NCBI RefSeq assembly: GCF_002160495.1
Contig: NZ_NFKR01000002.1
Span: 93,943-157,942, forward strand
Direction: 5' to 3'
From: Erysipelatoclostridium sp. An173
GTDB lineage: Bacteria; Bacillota_I; Bacilli_A; Erysipelotrichales; Coprobacillaceae
Length of the DNA: 64,000 bases
In this document: positions 17,589 through 25,339 of the stretch, in pieces
Position numbering within the stretch: the first letter of the stretch is position 1
Layout: every line of letters starts with the position of its first letter
Translations under genes and position numbers: made by a program
Notes under the pieces: generated by a model
Told to the model about the DNA's origin: nothing
The model's database searches: none
What the model saw: only the letters and a program-made list of their open reading frames with translations

Positions 17589-18920
17589 ATGACAGAGGGG
17601 AATATTGCAACAGCATTATTAAAATTTTCAATTCCGATGATTTTAGGAAATTTATTACAGCAGTTATATAATGTTGTTGATACTTTTATTGTGGGACATT
17701 ATATTGGAACTGATGCCTTAGCAGCAGTTGGTTCTTCGTTTACGTTAATGACGTTTTTAACTTCGATGATTTTAGGTTTATGTATGGGTAGTGGCGTCTT
17801 GTTTTCGATGTTTTATGGTGCTAAAGAGCATGATAAAATGAAAGTTTCTTTTTTTGTCTCATTTGTAGGAATTGCAATATTTTCAATTATCCTGCAAATA
17901 ATATGTTTACTGCTGATAAATCAAATCTTAGTATTTATGAATATACCAGGTGATATATATAAAGCTACGTATGATTATTTATTCATTATTTTTATGGGAA
18001 TCATCTTTACGTTTTTATACAATTATTTTGCTTCTTTACTTAGAGCACTTGGTAATTCTAAAACTCCATTAGTGTTTTTAGCTATAGCAGCGATTATTAA
18101 TATAGTTTTAGATATCTTTTTTATCACTAGTCTTAATTTAAATGTCGCTGGAGCAGCACTTGCAACAACTATTGCTCAAGCCTTTAGCGGGATTGGAATA
18201 ATGATTTATTGTGTGATTGTCAAAAAAGAATTGCTGCCAGAAAAGAAACATCGTCATTTTGATAGAGCGATATTTAAAAAGATTAAAGATTATTCATTAT
18301 TAACTTGTGTCCAGCAATCAGTTATGAATTTTGGAATCTTATTGATTCAAGGATTAGTTAATAGTTTTGGATTAGTTACGATGGCTGCTTTTGTAGCAGC
18401 AGTTAAAATTGATTCGTTTGCTTATATGCCGGTTCAAGATTTTGGTAATGCTTTTTCAACTTATATTGCTCAAAATAAGGGTGCTAATTTAGAAGGAAGA
18501 ATAAAAGCTGGTTTGAAAGTAGCTATTACAATATCAACAATTTTTTGTTTAATTATTTCAGCTATTGTCTTTATATTTGCAGATAAATTAATGTTGATCT
18601 TTATAGAACCATCAAAAATAGAGATAATTCGTCAAGGAGCTCAATATTTACAAATTGAAGGAATATGCTATGTAGGAATTGGATGTTTGTTTTTATTATA
18701 CGGTTACTACCGTGGGGTTGGAAAACCAGGTATTTCTGTAGTTTTAACAATCATTTCTTTAGGAACAAGGGTTGTTCTTGCTTACGCGTTTGCTCCATTT
18801 TTTGGAACTCTAGCTATCTGGTGGGCAATACCGATAGGATGGTTTTTAGCTGATGCAACTGGTATAATATTTGGTATTAAAAAAGAAAAATGGTTAAGTA
18901 ATAAATTTAAGGAGGCATGA
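17589..18920 (+). CDS. MATE-family efflux transporter
   Basis: 443 residues from the ATG at 17589 (GGAAGGTGA upstream; an earlier in-frame ATG at 17568 lacks a site). Twelve membrane helices in two six-helix bundles. Typical N-lobe features: PMILGNLLQQLYNVVDTFIVGHYIG and ALAAVGSS. Exchanges Na+ or H+ for cationic drugs or metabolites at the plasma membrane; the substrate cannot be predicted. One base separates it from the carboxypeptidase gene. Confidence 0.93.
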   Translation: MTEGNIATALLKFSIPMILGNLLQQLYNVVDTFIVGHYIGTDALAAVGSSFTLMTFLTSMILGLCMGSGVLFSMFYGAKEHDKMKVSFFVSFVGIAIFSIILQIICLLLINQILVFMNIPGDIYKATYDYLFIIFMGIIFTFLYNYFASLLRALGNSKTPLVFLAIAAIINIVLDIFFITSLNLNVAGAALATTIAQAFSGIGIMIYCVIVKKELLPEKKHRHFDRAIFKKIKDYSLLTCVQQSVMNFGILLIQGLVNSFGLVTMAAFVAAVKIDSFAYMPVQDFGNAFSTYIAQNKGANLEGRIKAGLKVAITISTIFCLIISAIVFIFADKLMLIFIEPSKIEIIRQGAQYLQIEGICYVGIGCLFLLYGYYRGVGKPGISVVLTIISLGTRVVLAYAFAPFFGTLAIWWAIPIGWFLADATGIIFGIKKEKWLSNKFKEA

Positions 18921-18921
18921 C

Positions 18922-20412
18922 ATGAATTTTCAAGATTTACAAACATATATTGATAAACGACAAGCATTAAATCAAGCACTAACACTATTTTCCTGGGATC
19001 AAGAAACTGAAGCACCAGAAAAATCAATGGCGCTAACAGCTAAATCCGTTGGATTATTATCAGGAGAATTGTTTAAAACAATTACTGATCCTAAAGTAAA
19101 AGAAATTTTATCAGATTTAGAAAAACAAGAGCTTACTATATCACAAAAAGCAATTGTAAAAAAATGGCTAAAAGATATACGCGACTTAGAAAAAATTCCA
19201 GCTCAAAAATATCAAGAGCATCAAGAACGTCTAATGATTGCTCAAAGAGTCTGGCAAAAAGCTAAGTTAGAAAACAATTATCAGTTATTTATGCCATATT
19301 TAAAAGAGATTGTTGCAACCGAAAAAGAATTTGCTCAATATCGAAAAACTAATGAAGCTTGTTTATATGATGTTGTATTAGAAGATTATGAACCAGGTTT
19401 CCATGTAGAACAATTAGATGAATTTTTTAATCAGTTAAAAGAACACATCGTTCCATTATTAAAAGAAATCCAAGCTTCACCAATAAAAATTGATAAAGAA
19501 TATAATTATAAACATTATAGCTTAAATAAACAAAAAGAATTCAACCGCTGGTTAGCTGGTTATGTTGGTTTTGACTTTAAAAAAGGTGTTATTAAAGAAA
19601 GTGAACATCCATTTACTACTGAATTCCATAATCACGATGTTCGAATTACTACTCATTATTACAAAAATAATTTAGAAAGTGCTTTATTTTCAACAATTCA
19701 TGAAAGTGGTCATGCTATCTATGAAATGAATATCGATGACGATATTACTATGACTCCAGTAGGATCAGGAGCTTCAATGGGAATGCACGAGTCACAATCA
19801 CGTTTCTATGAAAATATTATTGGTCGCAGTGAAGAATTTTGGAAACCAGTTTATCCACGTTTACAAACATTTTTTGCTGATAACTTAGAAGAAGTTTCAT
19901 TAGAACAATTTGTTCAAGGAATTAATAAAGTTGAAGCTAGTTTAATTAGAACAGAAGCAGACGAACTTACATATCCATTGCATATTATGATTCGTTACGA
20001 ATTAGAAAAGAAAATGTTTGCAGGAGAAGTTGACTTTGAACAGCTGCCACAATTATGGAATCAGCTTTACCAAGAATATTTAGGAATCACCCCACAAAAC
20101 GATAGCGAAGGAATATTACAAGATATTCACTGGGCTGGGGGTTCATTTGGATATTTCCCAAGTTATGCTTTAGGTAGTGCTATTGCTGCTCAAATCTATG
20201 CTCATATGCAAAAAACAACAGCTGTTGCTGATTGGGTTGAATCTGGAGATTTTCAAGTATTAAAAAAATATCTACAAGAATATATTCACCAATATGGGGC
20301 TATTTATCAAACTAATGAATTATTAGAAAAACTAACCGGTGAAAAATTCAATCCTAAATACTACATCGAATACTTAACAAACAAATTTACAAAACTCTAT
20401 CATCTTCGATAG
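18922..20412 (+). CDS. Metallocarboxypeptidase, M32 (Taq) family
   Basis: 496 residues, all-helical. The zinc motif HESGH (IHESGHAIYE, about residue 261) with the downstream Glu in MGMHESQSRFYEN is intact. M32 enzymes are cytoplasmic and trim C-terminal residues from peptides. AAGGAGG precedes the ATG at 18922. Cotranscribed with the MATE gene and ends in a hairpin that overlaps the last codons. Confidence 0.95.
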   Translation: MNFQDLQTYIDKRQALNQALTLFSWDQETEAPEKSMALTAKSVGLLSGELFKTITDPKVKEILSDLEKQELTISQKAIVKKWLKDIRDLEKIPAQKYQEHQERLMIAQRVWQKAKLENNYQLFMPYLKEIVATEKEFAQYRKTNEACLYDVVLEDYEPGFHVEQLDEFFNQLKEHIVPLLKEIQASPIKIDKEYNYKHYSLNKQKEFNRWLAGYVGFDFKKGVIKESEHPFTTEFHNHDVRITTHYYKNNLESALFSTIHESGHAIYEMNIDDDITMTPVGSGASMGMHESQSRFYENIIGRSEEFWKPVYPRLQTFFADNLEEVSLEQFVQGINKVEASLIRTEADELTYPLHIMIRYELEKKMFAGEVDFEQLPQLWNQLYQEYLGITPQNDSEGILQDIHWAGGSFGYFPSYALGSAIAAQIYAHMQKTTAVADWVESGDFQVLKKYLQEYIHQYGAIYQTNELLEKLTGEKFNPKYYIEYLTNKFTKLYHLR

Positions 20413-20422
20413 AGTTTTCTTT
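20391..20422 (+). terminator. Terminator of the MATE-M32 operon
   Basis: Perfect 11-bp stem aaaactctatc / gatagagtttt (20391-20401, 20408-20418) and T-rich tail, spanning the stop codon. Confidence 0.8.
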
Positions 20423-20705
20423 CCTATATTTAAAAAACATTATTTTTTGATGTTATTATCAAATTAACTTATTTTACCTTATTAAACCATATTTTTTTAC
20501 ATTGTGTTATTTTACATATAAAAACTATTTATAACTATAAATAATCATATCCAAAAATTAAAAAAATTCAATTCTATAAAAACAAGACAACTAGCTAATT
20601 TACAAAAATAAAATAATAAAAAAATCACAAATAACAAAAAGATTAACTATTAAATATTTTTCTGTAAATCATAAAAACATTTGATTCTATCAATGTTTTC
20701 TAGAT

Positions 20706-20780
20706 TTGACGTAAAATTTAGAAGTATTATAATTAATGTTATAAGAATATATACAATAATTGTTAATGTTGTATAACATT
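20706..20780 (+). promoter_or_regulatory. Promoter and operator-like repeats of the radical SAM peptide cassette
   Basis: TTGACG at 20706-20711, 16-base spacer, TATAAT at 20728-20733. Just downstream, AATGTTATA (20735-20743) and TATAACATT (20772-20780) are inverted repeats, and AATGTT-gtat-AACATT (20765-20780) is a tight palindrome directly before the ribosome site. These could bind a repressor or form an RNA hairpin. The rest of the 20419-20705 gap is very A/T-rich and shows no gene. Confidence 0.6.
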
Positions 20781-20806
20781 CTTAATGCAGGAAGGAGAGG
20801 GGTCTT

Positions 20807-21172
20807 GTGAAAACATATACTAAACCAGTAGTAAATTTTAACAAAGATGGTAATACTAAAAATGTTAAAACACTGGAAGATATAGATACTAAAACTCTAT
20901 TTCGAATCAATCCTAATTATTTACTTCGCCAAGTAGCTGATGATTATGTAATAATTCCGATTGATGATGAATTAGAACTTAGCAATGCAATCATGACTCC
21001 AAATCGTAGTGCTGTTTTTATCTGGAACGAGTTTTTAGATGCTAATACGATTGAAAATGTCGTAAAAAAAGCATTATCAAAATACGATGTTTCAGAAGAA
21101 ACAATTAGAAGGGATGTTAGAAGATTCGTTTTTGAATCTCTTAACAAAAAGATTATTGAGGAGGTAAATTAA
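20807..21172 (+). CDS. PqqD-family peptide chaperone (RiPP recognition element)
   Basis: 121 residues from a GTG at 20807 with GGAGAGGGG upstream. An N-terminal extension of about 30 residues precedes a PqqD-like domain (YLLRQVADDYVIIPIDDE...NRSAVFIWNEFL...IRRDVRRFVFESL). PqqD domains are winged helix-turn-helix modules that hold the leader of a ribosomally made peptide and present it to a radical SAM enzyme. The next two genes are a Cys-containing peptide and a SPASM radical SAM protein. One base separates it from the peptide gene. The long N-terminal tail is unusual for a bare PqqD. Confidence 0.85.
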   Translation: MKTYTKPVVNFNKDGNTKNVKTLEDIDTKTLFRINPNYLLRQVADDYVIIPIDDELELSNAIMTPNRSAVFIWNEFLDANTIENVVKKALSKYDVSEETIRRDVRRFVFESLNKKIIEEVN

Positions 21173-21173
21173 T

Positions 21174-21611
21174 ATGTTAGAAAAATGGGAAACACCAAGA
21201 GTAACAATTCAAGAATTTGAACCAAACGAATATGTAGCTGTTTGTTGGGGAGTTGCTTGTGATGTTAGCTGGGCTAATAATTACGAACAAAAATATGGAT
21301 TTTGGGATGGTGGAGATGTATCGCATGCTAGTGATCATTGTGGTAATTCTTCTAATCAGGTAATTTATGATCATAATGACGATGGTGTAGGTGAAGCAAT
21401 GGTGGAAACTGGTACCGATGGATTAGGAACTCTAGATTGTACTATTTATACTGATTATGATTGGTATACAGGAAGATTTACTGGACAAACTTCTGCTTCA
21501 CAAGTAGAGGTTGGGGATTTGATTTATTGGACTACAAGTTCTGGTAATCGTACTTGGCATCATAGAGGGACTGTAACAGCTACTGCAGAAGGTCACCCAA
21601 ATCGTTCTTAA
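21174..21611 (+). CDS. Candidate precursor or substrate peptide of the radical SAM cassette
   Basis: 145 residues, GAGGAGG upstream. The N-terminus MLEKWETPRVTIQEFEPNEY looks like a leader ending in VAVCWGVACD; cysteines fall at 24, 29, 56 and 89. The rest is acidic and rich in Gly, Asp, Trp, Tyr, Asn, Ser and Thr, with a C-terminal block WTTSSGNRTWHHRG (119-132). No membrane helix and no conventional signal peptide. I do not recognise a named family, though similar WxTPxVxxxxFxPNEYVA starts occur, as far as I recall, in uncharacterised gut Firmicute proteins. It sits between the PqqD-like protein and the radical SAM enzyme. Its length is large for a RiPP precursor; it might be a modified protein instead. 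Confidence 0.7.
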   Translation: MLEKWETPRVTIQEFEPNEYVAVCWGVACDVSWANNYEQKYGFWDGGDVSHASDHCGNSSNQVIYDHNDDGVGEAMVETGTDGLGTLDCTIYTDYDWYTGRFTGQTSASQVEVGDLIYWTTSSGNRTWHHRGTVTATAEGHPNRS

Positions 21612-21623
21612 TATTAATAAGCT

Positions 21624-21650
21624 AAAAACCGAGCAATCGGTTTTTATTTG
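21624..21650 (+). terminator. Hairpin between the peptide and radical SAM genes
   Basis: Perfect 9-bp stem aaaaaccga / tcggttttt (21624-21632, 21637-21645) with a 4-base loop and T-rich tail. It would partly terminate or stabilise the transcript 3' of the peptide gene, giving more peptide than enzyme. Confidence 0.75.
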
Positions 21651-21664
21651 TATAGGAGAAAAAT

Positions 21665-22768
21665 ATGGATTTTTTAGATGGGGAAAATACAGTCGAAAAG
21701 ATGTTGATAAAACATGGGGTTAAAGATAAAAGGCCGGTTAGTGGTACTTTGGAGTTAACACCGTTGTGTAATATGAACTGTGATATGTGTTATGTTCATT
21801 TAAGCAATGAAGAGATGAATAAACAGGGGGAGATATTAGACATTGATAAGTGGCTTGATTTGGTGGAACAGTTGGAAAAAGCTGGGGTTTTATTTATTAT
21901 GTTAACTGGTGGTGAACCGTTATTGTTTCCAGGTTTTAAAGAATTATATTTAAAACTTAAAAGAATGGGAATGGTAATAACAGTTAATACTAATGGAACG
22001 TTGATTGATGAAAAGTGGGCAGCTTTTTTTGGTGAAAATAAACCACGGCGTATTAATATTACTTTATATGGTAATGATGAAAAAATTTATCGTGATTTGT
22101 GTCATTATCCAGGTGGTTTTGAAAAGACAGTTCGAGCAATTAAATTATTAAAAGATCATGGTGTAAAGGTAAAGATGAATGGTAGTGTTACTAAAGCTAA
22201 TTTTGATCAGATCGATGATATGTATCGGATTGCTCAGGAACTAGATGTTCCTTTACATATGGATACTTATATGTTACCAGGATTAAAGGATCGTTTTAAA
22301 GCGTTTGAAGAACAATCTCGTTTAAGTCCTGAAAATGTAGCTCAAGCAAGAATTAAAGTGTTAAAAAATGAACTAGGTGATGAGGTGTTTTTAAATTACG
22401 TTGATTCAATGTTGATGAAGGTCAAGCAGCAATATAATTATGGTTGTGGTATTGAGTGTCAAGCTGGTAATTCTTCATTTATGGTTAACTGGCAGGGATT
22501 AATGAAACCTTGTGTTAGTTTGTTTACACCAGCAGTAGACGTTTTTAAAACTGGTTTTGAAAATGCCTGGAAACAGATCGTAACTGAAAGTAAAGAATTA
22601 AAAATAAATGAAAAATGTGCTCAATGTAAATTAAGACCACTTTGTAATACGTGTGTAGCGACAGCTAATTGGGAAACGGGTAGTTTTACAGAAATTCCTG
22701 AATATTGCTGCAAAGAGGCTAAGGAAATGTTACGGCTGTTGTTATTGGAAAAGAATAATAATCAATAA
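21665..22768 (+). CDS. Radical SAM / SPASM peptide maturase
   Basis: 367 residues. The SAM-cluster motif CNMNCDMC gives C35, C39 and C42; the GGEP motif is in MLTGGEPLLFPG. The C-terminal SPASM region (about 255-350) carries the auxiliary-cluster cysteines in GCGIECQAG, GLMKPCVS, CAQC, LCNTC and YCC. Such enzymes install thioether, C-C or related links in ribosomal peptides, or mature quinohaemoproteins. Together with the PqqD-like partner and the Cys-bearing peptide this is a RiPP-type module. No transporter, protease or immunity gene is adjacent, so export or cleavage must be elsewhere or not occur. The product type cannot be told from sequence. Confidence 0.9.
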   Translation: MDFLDGENTVEKMLIKHGVKDKRPVSGTLELTPLCNMNCDMCYVHLSNEEMNKQGEILDIDKWLDLVEQLEKAGVLFIMLTGGEPLLFPGFKELYLKLKRMGMVITVNTNGTLIDEKWAAFFGENKPRRINITLYGNDEKIYRDLCHYPGGFEKTVRAIKLLKDHGVKVKMNGSVTKANFDQIDDMYRIAQELDVPLHMDTYMLPGLKDRFKAFEEQSRLSPENVAQARIKVLKNELGDEVFLNYVDSMLMKVKQQYNYGCGIECQAGNSSFMVNWQGLMKPCVSLFTPAVDVFKTGFENAWKQIVTESKELKINEKCAQCKLRPLCNTCVATANWETGSFTEIPEYCCKEAKEMLRLLLLEKNNNQ

Positions 22769-22782
22769 AAACGAAATCATTA

Positions 22783-22830
22783 GGTTCCATTTTTGTTTCA
22801 TTAGCGAGTGTTTTTAGATATAATGGAACC
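22783..22830 (+). promoter_or_regulatory. Promoter with flanking inverted repeat before mnmM
   Basis: GGTTCCATT (22783-22791) and AATGGAACC (22822-22830) are perfect inverted repeats. The right arm overlaps a -10-like TATAAT at 22819-22824. Either an operator or a leader hairpin; no regulator is evident. Confidence 0.4.
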
Positions 22831-22841
22831 GAAAGGGTGAG

Positions 22842-23372
22842 ATGATGGAATCGATGATTGAGTTTGTTCATCGTAGAATTGAAAAAAATAATTACAACAT
22901 CGCTGTTGATTTTACGATGGGTAATGGTTATGATACGCTATTTTTAAGTGGTTTAGCTAATAAAGTATATAGTTTTGATATTCAAAAGCAGGCTTTAGTT
23001 AATACTAAAGAAAGATTAAAGGATGTTAATAATGTTGAACTTATCTTAGATAGTCATGAACATGTAGATAAATATGTTGATAGTATTGATGTTGGTATTT
23101 TTAATTTTGGTTATTTACCTAATGGTGATCATAGTATTACTACTAAAGCTGATAGTAGTTTACAAGCAATAAAAAAAGGAATTGAGTTATTAAATCCAGG
23201 GTGTATATTGTATTTGGTTGTTTATGTTGGTCATGATGAGGGGAAAAGGGAAAGTGTGATTATTGATGAATATGTTTCGAAACTGGATTTTAAGTTGTTT
23301 AATGTTGGAATGTTTAAAATGATTAATAAGGGGCTAGCTCCTTATGTAATAATGATTGAAAAAAGAAAATAG
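22842..23372 (+). CDS. mnmM: tRNA (mnm5s2U34)-methyltransferase, YtqB/MnmM family
   Basis: 176 residues. The SAM-binding motif I is DFTMGNGYDTLFLSG (about 24-38), then FDIQ, DSHE and NFGYLPNGDHSITT, all typical of the YtqB/MnmM family. In Bacillus subtilis this enzyme methylates nm5s2U at tRNA wobble position 34. Two ATGs lie three bases apart (22842, 22845); AAGGGTGA upstream is better spaced for the second. Its 3' end meets a convergent gene, with a hairpin across both stop codons. Confidence 0.92.
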   Translation: MMESMIEFVHRRIEKNNYNIAVDFTMGNGYDTLFLSGLANKVYSFDIQKQALVNTKERLKDVNNVELILDSHEHVDKYVDSIDVGIFNFGYLPNGDHSITTKADSSLQAIKKGIELLNPGCILYLVVYVGHDEGKRESVIIDEYVSKLDFKLFNVGMFKMINKGLAPYVIMIEKRK

Positions 23373-23397
23373 ATTCTAGTTTAAGAATCTATTTCTT
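23371..23397. terminator. Shared terminator of mnmM and the convergent gene
   Basis: 7-bp perfect stem agattct / agaatct (23371-23377, 23384-23390), 6-base loop, T-rich tail on the plus strand. It overlaps both stop codons. Confidence 0.6.
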
Positions 23398-23686
23398 GAG
23401 TAGATGGTGTTTCATCTACTTTTTTATTTGTTTTGATGTTATTGATGATATAACCTAAACAAAAGATAATTACAGCTGTTGCTAGATAGTCAAGAGTATT
23501 ATTAACATAATACATAATACAATCATACCATTGTGTAGTAAAAGAAATTGACCCAGCAGCATGTAATGATAATTAATAAGTAGTTATATCATAGAAATTT
23601 AATACAAAAGCAATTAGCATAATTGCAGCTATAATATAGATAAATATAACTAATTTGCTAAGTGGCTGTTTATTTTTTGATGTCAT
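23381..23686 (-). pseudogene. Two-helix membrane protein gene interrupted by an in-frame stop
   Basis: From the ATG at 23686, with a strong GAAAGGAGAGG site, the frame reads MTSKNKQPLSKLVIFIYIIA and a first membrane helix, meets TAA at codon 38 (23573-23575), then continues open for 63 more codons to TAA at 23381-23383. The second half holds another helix (YLATAVIIFCLGYII) and a polar tail ending TPSTQEIDS. One base change in codon 38 (to CAA, GAA or AAA) would restore a 101-residue protein. Family not recognised. Because signals and frame are otherwise intact, the mutation looks recent, or is a sequencing error. The gap 23687-23992 holds only the HPr promoter. Confidence 0.65.
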
Positions 23687-23958
23687 TTAGGCCTCTCCTT
23701 TCATAGCTCTTAACTATAATTCATCATTGTGGGATAATTGTGGGATAAATGTTGTTTTATGAATTAAAGTTCATTTTTTTGTGCAAATATAGTGGAATAT
23801 TTATGTAATAATTAGAAAATAATTGGCAATCGATTAAGTGGAATATATTTGTTTTTTTTAACATATTGATTAGATGTAGCGTTGTTTTGAAAGAGTCATT
23901 ATTTGATGTTATTTTAGTAAAAAAGGATGTCATTATTAATGAAATTACTTAGTAACAA

Positions 23959-23967
23959 TGTTATAAT
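23959..23967 (+). promoter_or_regulatory. Extended -10 promoter of the HPr-like gene
   Basis: TGTTATAAT (TGnTATAAT) at 23959-23967, about 26 bases before the ATG; no strong -35 hexamer is visible. AAAGGAGG follows as ribosome site. Confidence 0.55.
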
Positions 23968-23992
23968 ATAAGTAACAAAGGAGGAATGCAAC

Positions 23993-24262
23993 ATGGTAAA
24001 AAGAATTAATGTTACCGTAACTGATCCAGTTGGTCTTTATGCTACTCCAGCAACAGAATTAGTTGATAATATGAAGGTGTTTAAAAGTGATATTAAACTA
24101 GTCTACGCTTCAAAAACAGTCAACATGAAATCATTGATGGGAGTTTTATCATTAGGAATACCAACCATGGCTAAAATTGAAATAATTGCTGATGGTGAAG
24201 ATGCCGAAGCAGCAATTGATCAAGCAATGAAAAAGATGAAAGAGTTAGGTATTTGCGATTAA
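23993..24262 (+). CDS. HPr-family protein without the catalytic histidine (Crh-like)
   Basis: 89 residues, full HPr length. In HPr the phosphocarrier motif is GLHARPA with His15; here it reads GLYATPA, so His is replaced by Tyr16 and the conserved Arg by Thr18. The regulatory serine motif is kept (KTVNMKSLMGVLSLG, Ser47), as is the overall fold pattern. This is the same arrangement as Bacillus Crh, which has Gln at the His position and acts only through Ser46-P as a CcpA corepressor. So it should not carry phosphate in PTS transport, but could be an HPrK target. It stands alone upstream of mraY, away from ptsI. Confidence 0.85.
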   Translation: MVKRINVTVTDPVGLYATPATELVDNMKVFKSDIKLVYASKTVNMKSLMGVLSLGIPTMAKIEIIADGEDAEAAIDQAMKKMKELGICD

Positions 24263-24274
24263 CAGTGATTGAAT

Positions 24275-24300
24275 AAAAGGGACTTTTGTCCCTTTTATTT
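24275..24300 (+). terminator. Terminator after the HPr-like gene
   Basis: Perfect 9-bp stem aaaagggac / gtccctttt (24275-24283, 24288-24296) with TTTT loop and T-rich tail. Confidence 0.85.
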
Positions 24301-24328
24301 TGCCTATTTATCGATAATATGATATAGT
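24300..24328 (+). promoter_or_regulatory. Promoter of mraY-murD
   Basis: TTGCCT at 24300-24305, 17-base spacer, TATAGT at 24323-24328, 33 bases before the mraY ATG. Confidence 0.6.
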
Positions 24329-24360
24329 AAAGACGAATTTGAAAAAAAGGGGTCAGATAC

Positions 24361-25338
24361 ATGGAAAATTTTCTTAAGTTAGTATTTGCTTTTGTGATTG
24401 GGTTTATTTTAGTAGTAATAGCCATGCCAAAAGTAATACCATTTTTACATAAGATGAAATTTGGACAGGTAGAACGTGAAGAAGGTTTAGAATCTCATAA
24501 AGTAAAAAACGGGACACCAACAATGGGTGGTATTGTTTTTGTCTTAGCAGCAATAATCGCAGCTGTAATCGTTAATATTGGTGATTTATTTAATCCAGAA
24601 ATTATTTTAGCGACAATTGTTTTAGTTGGTTATAGTTTAATTGGCTTTGTAGATGATGCTTTAATTATCATTAAACATAGTAATAAAGGATTACCACCAT
24701 TAGCTAAATTATTAGCACAGATTGCTCTTGCAATTATTTGTTATTTCTTTGCAATGAATTTTATCCCTGGATTTACTTCAGTAGTAACAATACCAATTGT
24801 TAAAGTGGATATTGATTTTGGTATTTTATATCCAGCATTAATTCTATTAATGTTTGCTGGTACTAGTAACGGTGTTAATTTATCAGATGGACTTGATGGT
24901 CTAGCAACAGGGCTTTCAATGGTTGCGATTGCACCATTTATCATTTTTGCAACAATGACTAAAGATTATGCTCTTGCAAGTTATGCAACAGCAATGGTTG
25001 GGGCTTTACTTGGATTTATGATGTTTAATTATCATCCAGCTAAAATCTTTATGGGCGATGTTGGTTCACTTGGTTTAGGTGGTTTTCTTGCTATTCTAGC
25101 AATTTTAACTAAACAAGAATTATTGCTTATTTTAGTTGGTGGTGTATTTATAATGGAAACTGTTTCAGTTATCATTCAAGTTGTTTCTTTTAAAACAAGA
25201 GGAAAACGAGTTTTCAAAATGGCACCAATTCATCATCATTTTGAAATGTTAGGATGGTCTGAACAACAGGTAACAATTTCATTTTGGTTTATTGGTTTTA
25301 TTTGCGGAATTTTATCAATTGTAATCGGGGTGTTATAA
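24361..25338 (+). CDS. mraY: Phospho-N-acetylmuramoyl-pentapeptide transferase
   Basis: 325 residues, ten membrane helices. Transfers phospho-MurNAc-pentapeptide from UDP to undecaprenyl phosphate, forming lipid I at the membrane. Motifs: HKVKNGTPTMGGIVF, FVDDALII (Mg-binding Asp pair), NLSDGLDGLATG, GDVGSLGLGG and APIHHHFEMLGWSE. First gene of this half of the wall cluster; the usual upstream genes mraZ, mraW, ftsL and pbpB are absent here. Two bases before murD. Confidence 0.97.
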   Translation: MENFLKLVFAFVIGFILVVIAMPKVIPFLHKMKFGQVEREEGLESHKVKNGTPTMGGIVFVLAAIIAAVIVNIGDLFNPEIILATIVLVGYSLIGFVDDALIIIKHSNKGLPPLAKLLAQIALAIICYFFAMNFIPGFTSVVTIPIVKVDIDFGILYPALILLMFAGTSNGVNLSDGLDGLATGLSMVAIAPFIIFATMTKDYALASYATAMVGALLGFMMFNYHPAKIFMGDVGSLGLGGFLAILAILTKQELLLILVGGVFIMETVSVIIQVVSFKTRGKRVFKMAPIHHHFEMLGWSEQQVTISFWFIGFICGILSIVIGVL

Positions 25339-25339
25339 A

